DNA from: Cycloclasticus pugetii PS-1
Lineage (GTDB): Bacteria; Pseudomonadota; Gammaproteobacteria; Methylococcales; Cycloclasticaceae
Assembly: GCF_000384415.1 (NCBI RefSeq)
Contig: NZ_ARVU01000001.1
Location: forward strand, 992,001 to 1,056,000
Length of the DNA stretch: 64,000 bases
Reading direction: 5' to 3'
Part shown: piece by piece, positions 9,075 through 17,238 of the stretch
How the letters are laid out: the number at the start of each line of letters is the position of its first letter
Numbering within the stretch: the first letter of the stretch is position 1
Translations under genes and position numbers: made by a program
The notes under the pieces: model-generated
Database searches by the model: none
The model's input: only the letters and a program-made list of their open reading frames with translations
What the model was told of the DNA's origin: nothing

Positions 9075-10193
9075 GTGAAGAAACGTATTTGTACAAGAAG
9101 GGTTATTGCTAGCCTATTGGTTTTTGCTGGGTTCAGCCAGGCATCAGGCGTTTTGTGGGCAGTAGAAGCGCAACAAAAAGTGGACATCAGAAACGGTTCC
9201 ATGGGGTTAGCCCATATAAAATCGAATCAATTGGATGATCTTGAAAACCCAGTCTTAAAGCCCAGAGATAGCTTATTTGATATCACTCAACTGGCTGATC
9301 AATCTTACCTAATGGTTGGAAATGATGGCTTGATCATCAAAGCATCAAAGAAGCAGGCGGCAGAAAGGCTAGATTCCAATATTAACCACGACCTGTTTAG
9401 TACGCACGCCACCAAGCAAGGTGACGTGTTTTTAGGTGGTGCAAATGGGTCATTGTATAAGTCTAATGATCATTTGACTAACTGGTCAAAACAAATAATA
9501 GCACCCAATGAATCGATCTTTAACTTTATTGAGTTGAGCACCGCTGAAGTTCTTTTATCGGGTAGTTATGGGCTGCTGATGTCAAGTAGGCCACCTTATC
9601 AGCAGTGGGAAGCCGTCAATATACCTTGGGCAGACTTTCTAAAAGAAGCGTGGAATGAGTTTGGCGAAGCAGCCCCTCATTTATATGCTGGTTGCACTAA
9701 CCAACGCGATGAATTACTGGTAGTTGGTGAGTTCGGCTTAGCACTTAAACGTGATACTGACGGGCAGTGGAGCAAAATACATGGGGGGGCTATAGAACCG
9801 GCTATTTATGGCTGTCAGCTATCCAATAACGGCAAAAATATCATTTTGGTCGGGCAACAAGGCATGGTTTACCAAACCAGTAATGGCGGCGATTCATGGG
9901 TTGAAAAGAGTATTTCAAAAGGAAGTGACCTATATAAGGTGGAAAAGATCAAAGACCTTTTCATTATTCTGGGCGATAAAAAGAAAATATACACCTCATT
10001 AACTTCATCAGACTGGGTGTGCCAGCGATTTATTGGTGACAGGCCTTTGGGTTGGTTTGTTGATATGGCAGTGCAAGGGGAAGACATCGCCATTATCGGC
10101 AGTAATGGTGGTTTTAAAGTGACAAGCTATGCGTCATTTGTAACCGCAATAAATCAATTGAATAACTCAAAGGAGCTTGTTAGCTGTGAATAA
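9075..10193 (+). CDS. YCF48-like (photosystem II assembly factor-like) beta-propeller protein, exported
   Basis: A 372-residue exported protein. It starts at GTG 9075 with TAAGGAG eight bases upstream and has a signal peptide of about 29 residues. Repeated blade motifs of the form G-x-x-G-x-x-x-x-S are seen (G-A-N-G-S-L-Y-K-S, G-S-Y-G-L-L-M-S-S, G-E-F-G-L-A-L, G-Q-Q-G-M-V-Y-Q-T-S-N-G-G-D-S-W), as in YCF48/BNR-type propellers. In non-photosynthetic bacteria such proteins are frequently encoded directly before MMPL/RND genes and with DUF1302/DUF1329 genes, as here. The stop overlaps the RND start, implying coupled expression. A periplasmic partner or assembly factor of the transporter is the likely role; this is inference. 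Confidence 0.85.
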   Translation: MKKRICTRRVIASLLVFAGFSQASGVLWAVEAQQKVDIRNGSMGLAHIKSNQLDDLENPVLKPRDSLFDITQLADQSYLMVGNDGLIIKASKKQAAERLDSNINHDLFSTHATKQGDVFLGGANGSLYKSNDHLTNWSKQIIAPNESIFNFIELSTAEVLLSGSYGLLMSSRPPYQQWEAVNIPWADFLKEAWNEFGEAAPHLYAGCTNQRDELLVVGEFGLALKRDTDGQWSKIHGGAIEPAIYGCQLSNNGKNIILVGQQGMVYQTSNGGDSWVEKSISKGSDLYKVEKIKDLFIILGDKKKIYTSLTSSDWVCQRFIGDRPLGWFVDMAVQGEDIAIIGSNGGFKVTSYASFVTAINQLNNSKELVSCE

Positions 10194-12561
10194 TTGGGCT
10201 GAAAAAATACTATCATTACGGATCATATTATTGGTAATAGCTGGCATCATTACGGTTATTGCTGGGTTTTATGCATCCACCATTTCATTTAAAACGGTGT
10301 ACGAGGAGATTTTGCCTCAACACCATCCATACATTGATACACACCTTGCCTACGAAGGGCAATATGGTGGTCCTTTAACAATCAAGCTTATTTTCGAGTC
10401 TAAAGAAGGCTCCATTTATCAGGCTGATGCGCTAAAAAAGATTAAAGCCATTACCGAAGGACTTGATGCAACGCCTTATGTCAATCATGATCAAGTGTTT
10501 TCAATCGCTTCTCGCAAAGTAAGGCGGGTAAAAATTGATGAGTTTGGTGCCAGCAGCATTCCGCTATTGCCGGGTGATGAACCACTACCAAAAACTGAAG
10601 GGCAGTTAAAAGCGTTTTCAGAACTGGTTGATAGCACGCCTGGGGTTCTTGGAACGTATGTCTCATTTGATAAAAGCTCTGCTTATTTTCAAGCCAGCTT
10701 AATTCCAGGTGAAATAGATTATACAAAGGTATTTAATTATTTAAACGCATTGTCAGAGCAATATAGCAATGAGACGTTCACCTTGCATATGTTTGGTCAA
10801 CCCGTGTTAACAGGGTGGATCTATATGTACAACGCAGAAGTCATACAAATTTTATGTCTTTCTTTTCTGGTGATGTTAGTGATGCTTTTTTACTTCTCTA
10901 AAAACACAAGAATGGTTGTTTTAGCAGGTGTAACCTCTTTAATTAGTGCGGTATGGGGCTTGGGCTTTGTAGGCTTATTAGGTTGGTCTTTAGACCCCCT
11001 AATACTAGTGATTCCAATGCTAGTTATGGCACGTACCTTAAGTCATTCGGTACAAATGGGGATGCGTTATTTAGAAATAGCGCATGATCAGTTAAGTAAA
11101 ATTGATGCCTGCGTTATCTTACTAAAAAAGCAATTTAAACCAGGTGTTTTGGGGATCGTAACCGATGCAGCAGGTATCTTCTTAATTGCGGTAGCCGATA
11201 TTCCTGTGATGCAAAAACTAGCCACATTTGCAGGTATTTGGTCGCTTAGCGTGATTGTGACAGTACTTATCTTAATACCGTTAATGTTCAGCTGTGTAAA
11301 GCAAGTTGGTAAGGTCAATCTGTCAGTCGAAGATGAGAGTTATTGTCTTACAAAGAAAATATTAAGCGGTATATTCTATCTGTCAGATCATAAAACAAGC
11401 CGTGTCATCGTTTGGGTTGTTTTTATTACGGTATCAGCCAGTTCATTTTGGATTTCAAAAGATCTAAAAGTAGGTGAGGTTGAACCTGGCACCAGTTTAT
11501 TATGGCCTGATTCGCCGTATAACCAAGCGGTGTCACTTCATACCAAAAAATTTATTGGTCCAGATCAATTGCTGGTGGTTGTTGAAGCCACACCAGCAGA
11601 AGAAAACAATGGTGCTAAGAAGGCTGACCGTGTGGATATCCGTGAATTGAGTGTTATAAAGAAAATTCAAACCTTTCAATATATGATGCAAAACACACCT
11701 GATATTAAAGGGAGTCTATCATTTGTAGATTTATTACCCAGTGTAAAACGCAGTTTATCGGGTAACTATCCTAAATTTGAAACGCTTCCCGTGGACGGCC
11801 GTGAATCGGGGCAGTTGGTCAATTTACTGCAGGCAAATGCTTCACCAGGCGATTTTAGTTACTTATTTGATAATGAATATAAAAATGCCAGTGTGCGCTT
11901 TTTTGTTTCAGACCATAAATCAGAAACGGTTAATAATGTTATTGAAAAGACTAAAAAAGTTATCTCTGAAATAGAAGCCACTGATAGTAGCCCCGGCAAA
12001 TTACGCATGGCCGCAGGCAGTATTGGGATTGCATCAGCAACAAATAGTGAGGTGTCAAAAGCTCAAGGTTTAAACTTTATCTTAACGACAATGGTTATTA
12101 TTGTTGCGATATGGTTTGGTTATCGATCCTTGTCAGCGGTATTGATTTTAATTACCCCATTATTATTTACTGATGTGGTTGTCGCAGCCATTATGGTGAA
12201 ACTCGGGATGAGTATTAATGTAAATACCTTGCCCATTTTGTCGGTTGGCATGGGTATCGGGATTGACTATGGTATTTATTTGCTAAGTCGCTCAATAGAA
12301 GAGGGTAAACGCGGAGTACATAGTAGCTTGAACGAGGCTGTGCATCATGCAATTTTAACCAGTGGTCGAGCTATCTTTATTACCGCTATTACGATGGTCT
12401 TTGCGGTTGGTATTTGGTATTTCATGTCTAACTTACGCTTTCAAGCTGATATGGGCCTTTTACTTGCATTAGTGATGATTATCAATTGCTTAGGTGCACT
12501 TATTTTGATTCCTTTGGCGATACATACGTTTAAACCAAATTTATTAAAGGCCGATGCGTAA
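10186..12561 (+). CDS. RND superfamily (MMPL-type) transporter
   Basis: About 791 residues with the two-fold RND layout: one N-terminal helix, a periplasmic loop, a helix bundle (about residues 215-385), a second isolated helix near 410-430, a second loop and a C-terminal bundle (about 615-785). The second half contains G-M-G-I-G-I-D-Y-G-I-Y-L-L-S-R, with an Asp in a membrane helix as expected of proton-driven RND pumps. The frame opens at TTG 10177, but AAAGGAG at 10169-10175 is one base from that codon and ten from GTG 10186, so GTG 10186 is chosen. It overlaps the YCF48 stop. MMPL-type RNDs move lipids or hydrophobic compounds, so a role with the DUF1302/DUF1329 proteins in handling hydrophobic aromatics is plausible but untested. 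Confidence 0.88.
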   Translation: MNNWAEKILSLRIILLVIAGIITVIAGFYASTISFKTVYEEILPQHHPYIDTHLAYEGQYGGPLTIKLIFESKEGSIYQADALKKIKAITEGLDATPYVNHDQVFSIASRKVRRVKIDEFGASSIPLLPGDEPLPKTEGQLKAFSELVDSTPGVLGTYVSFDKSSAYFQASLIPGEIDYTKVFNYLNALSEQYSNETFTLHMFGQPVLTGWIYMYNAEVIQILCLSFLVMLVMLFYFSKNTRMVVLAGVTSLISAVWGLGFVGLLGWSLDPLILVIPMLVMARTLSHSVQMGMRYLEIAHDQLSKIDACVILLKKQFKPGVLGIVTDAAGIFLIAVADIPVMQKLATFAGIWSLSVIVTVLILIPLMFSCVKQVGKVNLSVEDESYCLTKKILSGIFYLSDHKTSRVIVWVVFITVSASSFWISKDLKVGEVEPGTSLLWPDSPYNQAVSLHTKKFIGPDQLLVVVEATPAEENNGAKKADRVDIRELSVIKKIQTFQYMMQNTPDIKGSLSFVDLLPSVKRSLSGNYPKFETLPVDGRESGQLVNLLQANASPGDFSYLFDNEYKNASVRFFVSDHKSETVNNVIEKTKKVISEIEATDSSPGKLRMAAGSIGIASATNSEVSKAQGLNFILTTMVIIVAIWFGYRSLSAVLILITPLLFTDVVVAAIMVKLGMSINVNTLPILSVGMGIGIDYGIYLLSRSIEEGKRGVHSSLNEAVHHAILTSGRAIFITAITMVFAVGIWYFMSNLRFQADMGLLLALVMIINCLGALILIPLAIHTFKPNLLKADA

Positions 12562-12629
12562 TGTTTTGGTTAATAGATCGCACAATTAGTAATGCTTGTT
12601 AATATGAATATTATAGGTATGGTTATATT

Positions 12630-13397
12630 ATGAGAATGAGTGGAAAAGTAGCCCTCATAACGGGGGGTGGTTCAGGGATTGGTGAAGCAAGTTGTCAGCG
12701 TTTAGCGCAAGAAGGTGCAACGGTTATCGTGACTGATATTAATTTAGACAGTGCCGAACGTGTTGCGGATGCGATAAATAATGAAGGAGGGCATGCTTGT
12801 CCTAAGTATCACGATGTAACCAAGGAAAAAGCTTGGGTAGCTTTGATCGATGAGGTTATCGATCAATTTGCTAGTTTAGATGTATTAGTAAACAACGCGG
12901 CTATTGCACCAACAGGGTCGGTAGAAGACACCTCTTTGGACGACTGGCGAAGTGTTCAGCAGGTCAATGTAGAAGGCGTTTTTATGGGTACACGTGAAGC
13001 CGTAAAAGCAATGAAAGAGAAAGGAGGCTCAATCATTAATATTTCTTCTGATTTAGGTATTATTGGTGAACCTACAATGGCTGCGTACAGTACGAGTAAA
13101 GGGGCTATTAGAGTTTTTACGAAAGCAGCTGCCTTACATTGTGCCAGGGAAGGCTACGCTATTCGGATAAACTCTGTACACCCTGGTTTTATTGATACAC
13201 CCGCTGTAACCAGCACGGTAGCGGAAATGAGCGAAGATATGGCGAAGGCATTTAGAGAACGAATTTTAGCTGGAATTCCAATGGGGCGAATGGGTAGGCC
13301 TTTAGATGTAGCGAACGGCATTCTTTTCCTTTCTTCAGATGAATCTAGTTATATGACCGGTTCTGAGTTGGTGATTGATGGTGGTTTTATCGCTTAA
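12630..13397 (+). CDS. Short-chain dehydrogenase/reductase (SDR)
   Basis: A classical SDR of 255 residues. The cofactor motif T-G-G-G-S-G-I-G is at residues 11-18, N-N-A-A replaces the usual N-N-A-G near 88-91, and the catalytic residues are S140, Y153 and K157 (Y-S-T-S-K). An acidic residue at the end of strand 2 (T-D-I, D36) favours NAD(H). Such enzymes oxidise cis-dihydrodiols or alcohols. The place at the end of the aromatic cluster fits a dehydrogenase acting on an oxygenase product, but the exact reaction is not readable. A second in-frame ATG at 12636 is possible; no strong ribosome site separates the two. Confidence 0.88.
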   Translation: MRMSGKVALITGGGSGIGEASCQRLAQEGATVIVTDINLDSAERVADAINNEGGHACPKYHDVTKEKAWVALIDEVIDQFASLDVLVNNAAIAPTGSVEDTSLDDWRSVQQVNVEGVFMGTREAVKAMKEKGGSIINISSDLGIIGEPTMAAYSTSKGAIRVFTKAAALHCAREGYAIRINSVHPGFIDTPAVTSTVAEMSEDMAKAFRERILAGIPMGRMGRPLDVANGILFLSSDESSYMTGSELVIDGGFIA

Positions 13398-13602
13398 TGT
13401 TAAGTTTGCCAAACTGCTAGGTTAATCTGTATGAGGCAAGGCAAGCACTGACAGTTCGCCGAATATAATGCTTTTATTTAATTGCTTCCTTGATTAAAAG
13501 TTCATAAGGGATAAATCCCTAAGAATGATGCTGAGCAGTTACATTTATTTGTTATGTTAGACTTCTTTTTCCGTTATTAAAGACTGTGAAGAGGTTAACG
13601 AA

Positions 13603-14499
13603 TTGACATTTAAAATTGCTTTTATCGGGCTTGGTGCAATGGGGCAAGCTATTGTTTCTAGAATTATACAAGCTGGCCATAGCGTTACGGTACATGACCT
13701 ATCCGCTCAAGCTGTTAACGCGATGGTGGAGAAAGGAGCAACAGCACTTGAACAAGGTGTGCCGTTAGGCAGCGATAAAAACCTCGTGTTTGTCAGTGTG
13801 TCTCATGCCGATATCATGGAAAAGTTGATCTGTGAAGAAGGTGGTTTGTTAGATGGCATGGATGAGGGAGGCATTATTGTTGATTTAGGCACAACGCCCA
13901 GCGGGCAGTGTCGGCAGTTAGCAAAACTGGCCAGTGCTAAAGGTAAAGTTTTTTTAGATGCTCCTGTAAGTGGTTCAACGCCTTGGGCTGATGCTGGTAC
14001 CTTGGCCATGATGGTCGGTGGAGAAGAGCAAAGCTATCAGCGAGTGCGGCCGATCCTCTCCTCATTTGCAAATAAAATTCACTATTTAGGTGGGTCGGGT
14101 AATGGGCAATTACTAAAATTGTGTCACCAGTTGACCTTTGTTTCTACCATAACAGGCATATCGGAAGCCATTGCTTTGGCCGAAGCGCACGGGCTTAAGG
14201 CTAAAATGGTTCTTGATGTATTGGCAGATTGCGTTGCGCCGAGGCATGTTATTGACTTTATGCTGCCGATGGCTGAAAACGAGCGTTTTGACCAAGGGCG
14301 TGGAACCTTAAAACTAGGCCATAAAGACCTACAAGCAGTTAAGCAAAGTGCCGAAGATGTCAGTTTAAAACTACCGCTCGCTGAAGAACTGTTGGGTTAT
14401 ATGGATAAGGCAATGAAAGAGGGTTGGCAAGATGCTGACTTGTTTGCTTTGGTTGATATGGCAAGAGATGAGTTTTATGCAACGATGAAAAGCCGTTAA
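13603..14499 (+). CDS. NAD(P)-dependent beta-hydroxyacid dehydrogenase (3-hydroxyisobutyrate dehydrogenase family)
   Basis: A 298-residue protein with the family fingerprint: N-terminal Rossmann G-L-G-A-M-G (residues 9-14), substrate-binding D-A-P-V-S-G-S (119-125) and catalytic K172 in G-N-G-Q-L-L-K. The pair following the catalytic Lys is H175-Q176, where most members carry N-N or N-x, so substrate preference may differ or the enzyme may belong to a divergent branch. The start is TTG 13603, preceded by GAAGAGG. It stands 205 bases after the SDR and converges on the regulator at 14525. A role in degrading a short-chain acid is likely, but a specific substrate cannot be named. Confidence 0.85.
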   Translation: MTFKIAFIGLGAMGQAIVSRIIQAGHSVTVHDLSAQAVNAMVEKGATALEQGVPLGSDKNLVFVSVSHADIMEKLICEEGGLLDGMDEGGIIVDLGTTPSGQCRQLAKLASAKGKVFLDAPVSGSTPWADAGTLAMMVGGEEQSYQRVRPILSSFANKIHYLGGSGNGQLLKLCHQLTFVSTITGISEAIALAEAHGLKAKMVLDVLADCVAPRHVIDFMLPMAENERFDQGRGTLKLGHKDLQAVKQSAEDVSLKLPLAEELLGYMDKAMKEGWQDADLFALVDMARDEFYATMKSR

Positions 14500-14524
14500 G
14501 AAAAGACTTTTTTATATAAACAGG

Positions 14525-15193
14525 TTAAATGTTTATATGCTGACGTAAAGCCTCTAAATTTAGAATAGTAATCGTTTTGCCTTGTACCTCAATCAGGCCA
14601 TCGCGTGTTAATTGTTTTAAAATTCTAGAAAAGGTTTCAGGCCGTACGGATAGGCGTGACGCTAGGGTTGCCTTTGGTGCTGTCCATTGTATTTTATAAG
14701 GCGATAGGGCATCGTTAGTGATGCCTTGGAGCATAAATTGAACAACACGCATGGTAGCATTTTGTAGGGTTAGCTGATCAATCTCCTGAATACTTCCATG
14801 TAAGCGTTGGCTCATTTTAGCCAGTATTTTTAAACAAGTGGCGGGTGACTGATCGAGTAGTTTAAGAAACGTACTCATTTTAATTTGTATCAGTTGGCAG
14901 TCACTAATCGCTTGCGCATGCACTGGATAGTGTTGAAAGTTCATAAACATTACTGCTTCAGCAAATGTTTGTCCTGGACGAATTAATTCGATCACTTTTT
15001 CCTCACCATTGGCAGAGAGGCGATACAGTTTAATCTCGCCGGCCTGTAAATAATAAAAGTACTTGGCCGGGTCTTGCTGGTGAAATAAATGGTTCCCATC
15101 GTTGAGTGAAAGCGTGCTAGTCGCCGTTTCAATTTGACTAAATTGTTGCTCATTAAAGCTGGCAAATAATAAATGTTGGCGTAATGAAGTCAT
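14525..15193 (-). CDS. Crp/Fnr family regulator, DNR/HcpR-like, probably controls hcp
   Basis: A 222-residue protein with an N-terminal cyclic-nucleotide-binding-like domain, a dimer helix and a C-terminal winged helix. It lacks the N-terminal cysteine cluster of FNR, so it is not an O2-sensing iron-sulfur FNR. The recognition helix contains E-T-F-S-R, the E-xx-S-R arrangement that in FNR and DNR reads the TTGAT half site. It is divergent from hcp across an 89-base gap that contains such a site (15208-15221). By analogy with DNR/NnrR/HcpR proteins it probably senses NO or nitrosative stress and activates hcp. That role is inferred from neighbour and motif. Confidence 0.85.
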   Translation of the reverse strand: MTSLRQHLLFASFNEQQFSQIETATSTLSLNDGNHLFHQQDPAKYFYYLQAGEIKLYRLSANGEEKVIELIRPGQTFAEAVMFMNFQHYPVHAQAISDCQLIQIKMSTFLKLLDQSPATCLKILAKMSQRLHGSIQEIDQLTLQNATMRVVQFMLQGITNDALSPYKIQWTAPKATLASRLSVRPETFSRILKQLTRDGLIEVQGKTITILNLEALRQHINI

Positions 15194-15207
15194 GTTTTTT
15201 AGGTTTC

Positions 15208-15249
15208 TTGATGTAGGTCAATTACAACGGAAGGAGCGCTGCCTAGAAT
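15208..15249 (+). promoter_or_regulatory. FNR/DNR-type box and -10 element of the hcp promoter
   Basis: TTGATGTAGGTCAA (15208-15221) is a near-perfect FNR/DNR palindrome. TAGAAT at 15244-15249 is a good -10 hexamer. A start around 15256 would place the box centre at -41.5, the classical class II activation position. The box also lies just upstream of the divergent regulator, which may therefore autoregulate. Confidence 0.75.
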
Positions 15250-15282
15250 TCGCCACACATGTAAAAGACAAAGGAGACTAAC

Positions 15283-16953
15283 ATGTTTTGTTATCAATGC
15301 GAACAAACAGCACATTCAAAGAAAAATGGTATTGGCTGCCAAACAGCGCAAGGGGTTTGCGGTAAAGATGCCACCACCGCTGATTTACAGGATTTAATGA
15401 CTTATAGCGTTAAAGGCATTGCGCAATATGCAAAGTTGGCTCGTGAGTTAGGCCACACAGACAATGAAGCAGATGTTTTTATTTTATATGGGTTATTTAC
15501 GACCTTAACCAATGTTAACTTTAATGCAGATCGTTTTGTTGAGCTCATTGCTGAAGCTAAACAAATACGAGATCGTCTTAGGGAAGCGTATGAACATGCC
15601 GCCGTAGAACAAAATGTACCTATTGAAACGCCAGAAGGGCCAGCAGTGTGGGAGCCAGCGACGGTTAAAGCAGGTTTGTTGTTGCAGGTTGAACACGCAG
15701 CGATTGATAAAGACTTAGACATTGTTGGAGAAGATATTGTTGGTTTACGTGCCATGATGCTTTATGGCCTTAAAGGTGTAGCGGCATATTGCTACCATGC
15801 GCATGTTTTAGGTTACCAAAATGAAGAAGTTTTTGAGCGCATTGAAAAAGCGTTAGATTTGTTAGCGAACGAACCAACTGATGCAGAGCTTCTACTCGGA
15901 GGTTGTCTAGAAGTAGGGGCTATTAACCTAAAAGTAATGGAATTACTGGATGCGGCTAATACCGGTCAATTTGGTGCTCAAGAAGCGGGTGCAGCAAGAA
16001 CAACGGCGGTTAAAGGGAAAGCCATTTTAGTCAGTGGGCATGATATGCAAGACCTTTATGACTTGCTTGAACAAACCAAAGATACGGGTATTAATATTTA
16101 CACTCATGGAGAAATGTTGCCTGCTCATGCTTACCCAAAGCTAAAAGCATATCCTCACTTAATTGGTAATTATGGCACGGCTTGGCAGAACCAACATGTG
16201 GAATTTGCGGCCTTTCCAGGTGCCATCATCATGACATCAAACTGTTTAATTGAGCCGCAAGACTCTTATAAAGATAGAATTTTTACTGCTGGACCGGTCG
16301 GTTGGCCTGGAGTTCCTCATCTAGAACATGGTGATTTTACGTTGGCGATTGAAGCGGCTAAAGCAGCCGAAGGTTTTACCGAAGATGAAGAAGAAAAATC
16401 AGTGATGGTTGGCTTTGGTCGTCATACCGTATTGAGTGTTGCAGACAAAGTAGTTGAAGCGGTTAAAAGCGGCGATATTAGTCATTTCTTTGTAGTCGGT
16501 GGTTGTGACGGTGCGGCACCCGGTCGTAATTACTACACAGAGCTGGTTGAGCAAACACCCGATGATACCGTTGTTTTAACATTAGGCTGTGGTAAATACC
16601 GTTTCAATGATCAAGATTTAGGTGATATTGGCGGCATCCCGCGTTTATTAGATGTTGGCCAATGTAATGACACATACTCGGCTATTCAAATTGCCTTGGC
16701 ATTGGCTAAAGAGTTTGACTGTGGCGTTAATGATTTACCACTATCTTATATGGTTTCATGGTTTGAACAAAAAGCGGTTGCGGTTTTACTGAGCTTGTTA
16801 TCATTGGGTATAAAAGGCATTCACCTAGGGCCAACATTGCCCGGTTTTATCACCCCCAATCTTCTTAATATTCTTGTAGAAACGTTTGATATTAAACCGA
16901 ATGGTGTGGCCTCAGAAGATTTAGCAAAAGCATTGGCTCAACAAGCCGCTTAA
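15283..16953 (+). CDS. hcp: Hydroxylamine reductase / hybrid-cluster protein
   Basis: A 556-residue hybrid-cluster protein that handles nitric oxide and hydroxylamine under low oxygen. The N-terminal cysteines C3, C6, C19 and C26 follow the C-x2-C-x12-C-x6-C spacing of the enterobacterial-type (class II) [2Fe-2S] subgroup rather than the tight [4Fe-4S] spacing of clostridial forms. Later segments carry the hybrid-cluster ligands, for example G-G-C-L-E-V-G, V-V-G-G-C-D-G and [16 protein letters not shown] precedes the ATG by 7 bases. The usual partner reductase gene hcr is not adjacent. The gene ends in a strong terminator. Confidence 0.97.
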   Translation: MFCYQCEQTAHSKKNGIGCQTAQGVCGKDATTADLQDLMTYSVKGIAQYAKLARELGHTDNEADVFILYGLFTTLTNVNFNADRFVELIAEAKQIRDRLREAYEHAAVEQNVPIETPEGPAVWEPATVKAGLLLQVEHAAIDKDLDIVGEDIVGLRAMMLYGLKGVAAYCYHAHVLGYQNEEVFERIEKALDLLANEPTDAELLLGGCLEVGAINLKVMELLDAANTGQFGAQEAGAARTTAVKGKAILVSGHDMQDLYDLLEQTKDTGINIYTHGEMLPAHAYPKLKAYPHLIGNYGTAWQNQHVEFAAFPGAIIMTSNCLIEPQDSYKDRIFTAGPVGWPGVPHLEHGDFTLAIEAAKAAEGFTEDEEEKSVMVGFGRHTVLSVADKVVEAVKSGDISHFFVVGGCDGAAPGRNYYTELVEQTPDDTVVLTLGCGKYRFNDQDLGDIGGIPRLLDVGQCNDTYSAIQIALALAKEFDCGVNDLPLSYMVSWFEQKAVAVLLSLLSLGIKGIHLGPTLPGFITPNLLNILVETFDIKPNGVASEDLAKALAQQAA

Positions 16954-16977
16954 TATTTAATTAATAACATTCTGATT

Positions 16978-17008
16978 AAAAAAGAGCGCCTAGAGCGCTC
17001 TTTTTTAT
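16978..17008 (+). terminator. Rho-independent terminator after hcp
   Basis: An A tract, then the stem AGAGCGC (16983-16989), loop CTAGA, GCGCTCT (16995-17001), followed by T6. It closes the hcp transcript. Confidence 0.9.
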
Positions 17009-17076
17009 ATTAATAACCATTGATGTCACTGATGAATCGAGATGGCTTGTATAAGAAAAAATCACCAGCGGTGAAT

Positions 17077-17090
17077 CTGATCTAGATCAT
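17077..17090 (+). promoter_or_regulatory. FNR-type palindrome upstream of the PAH-type dioxygenase
   Basis: CTGATCTAGATCAT contains the full TGAT-N4-ATCA core of an FNR/DNR site and is itself palindromic. It lies about 150 bases before the dioxygenase ATG. TAAAAC at 17111-17116 is a possible weak -10, which would put the box near -40. An FNR gene is encoded about 2 kb downstream. Confidence 0.55.
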
Positions 17091-17238
17091 TTAATAAGAA
17101 AATAGTGCTCTAAAACAAGGCTTGGCGAGAAAGCCAAAATAAAAAATTGATTAGGGTCAGTTTAATTAATAGGCGTAGCAGATAGAGTCACGTTTTTCGA
17201 CATGATAATAAAAGTTAGATCATTTCACAGGAGATAAG

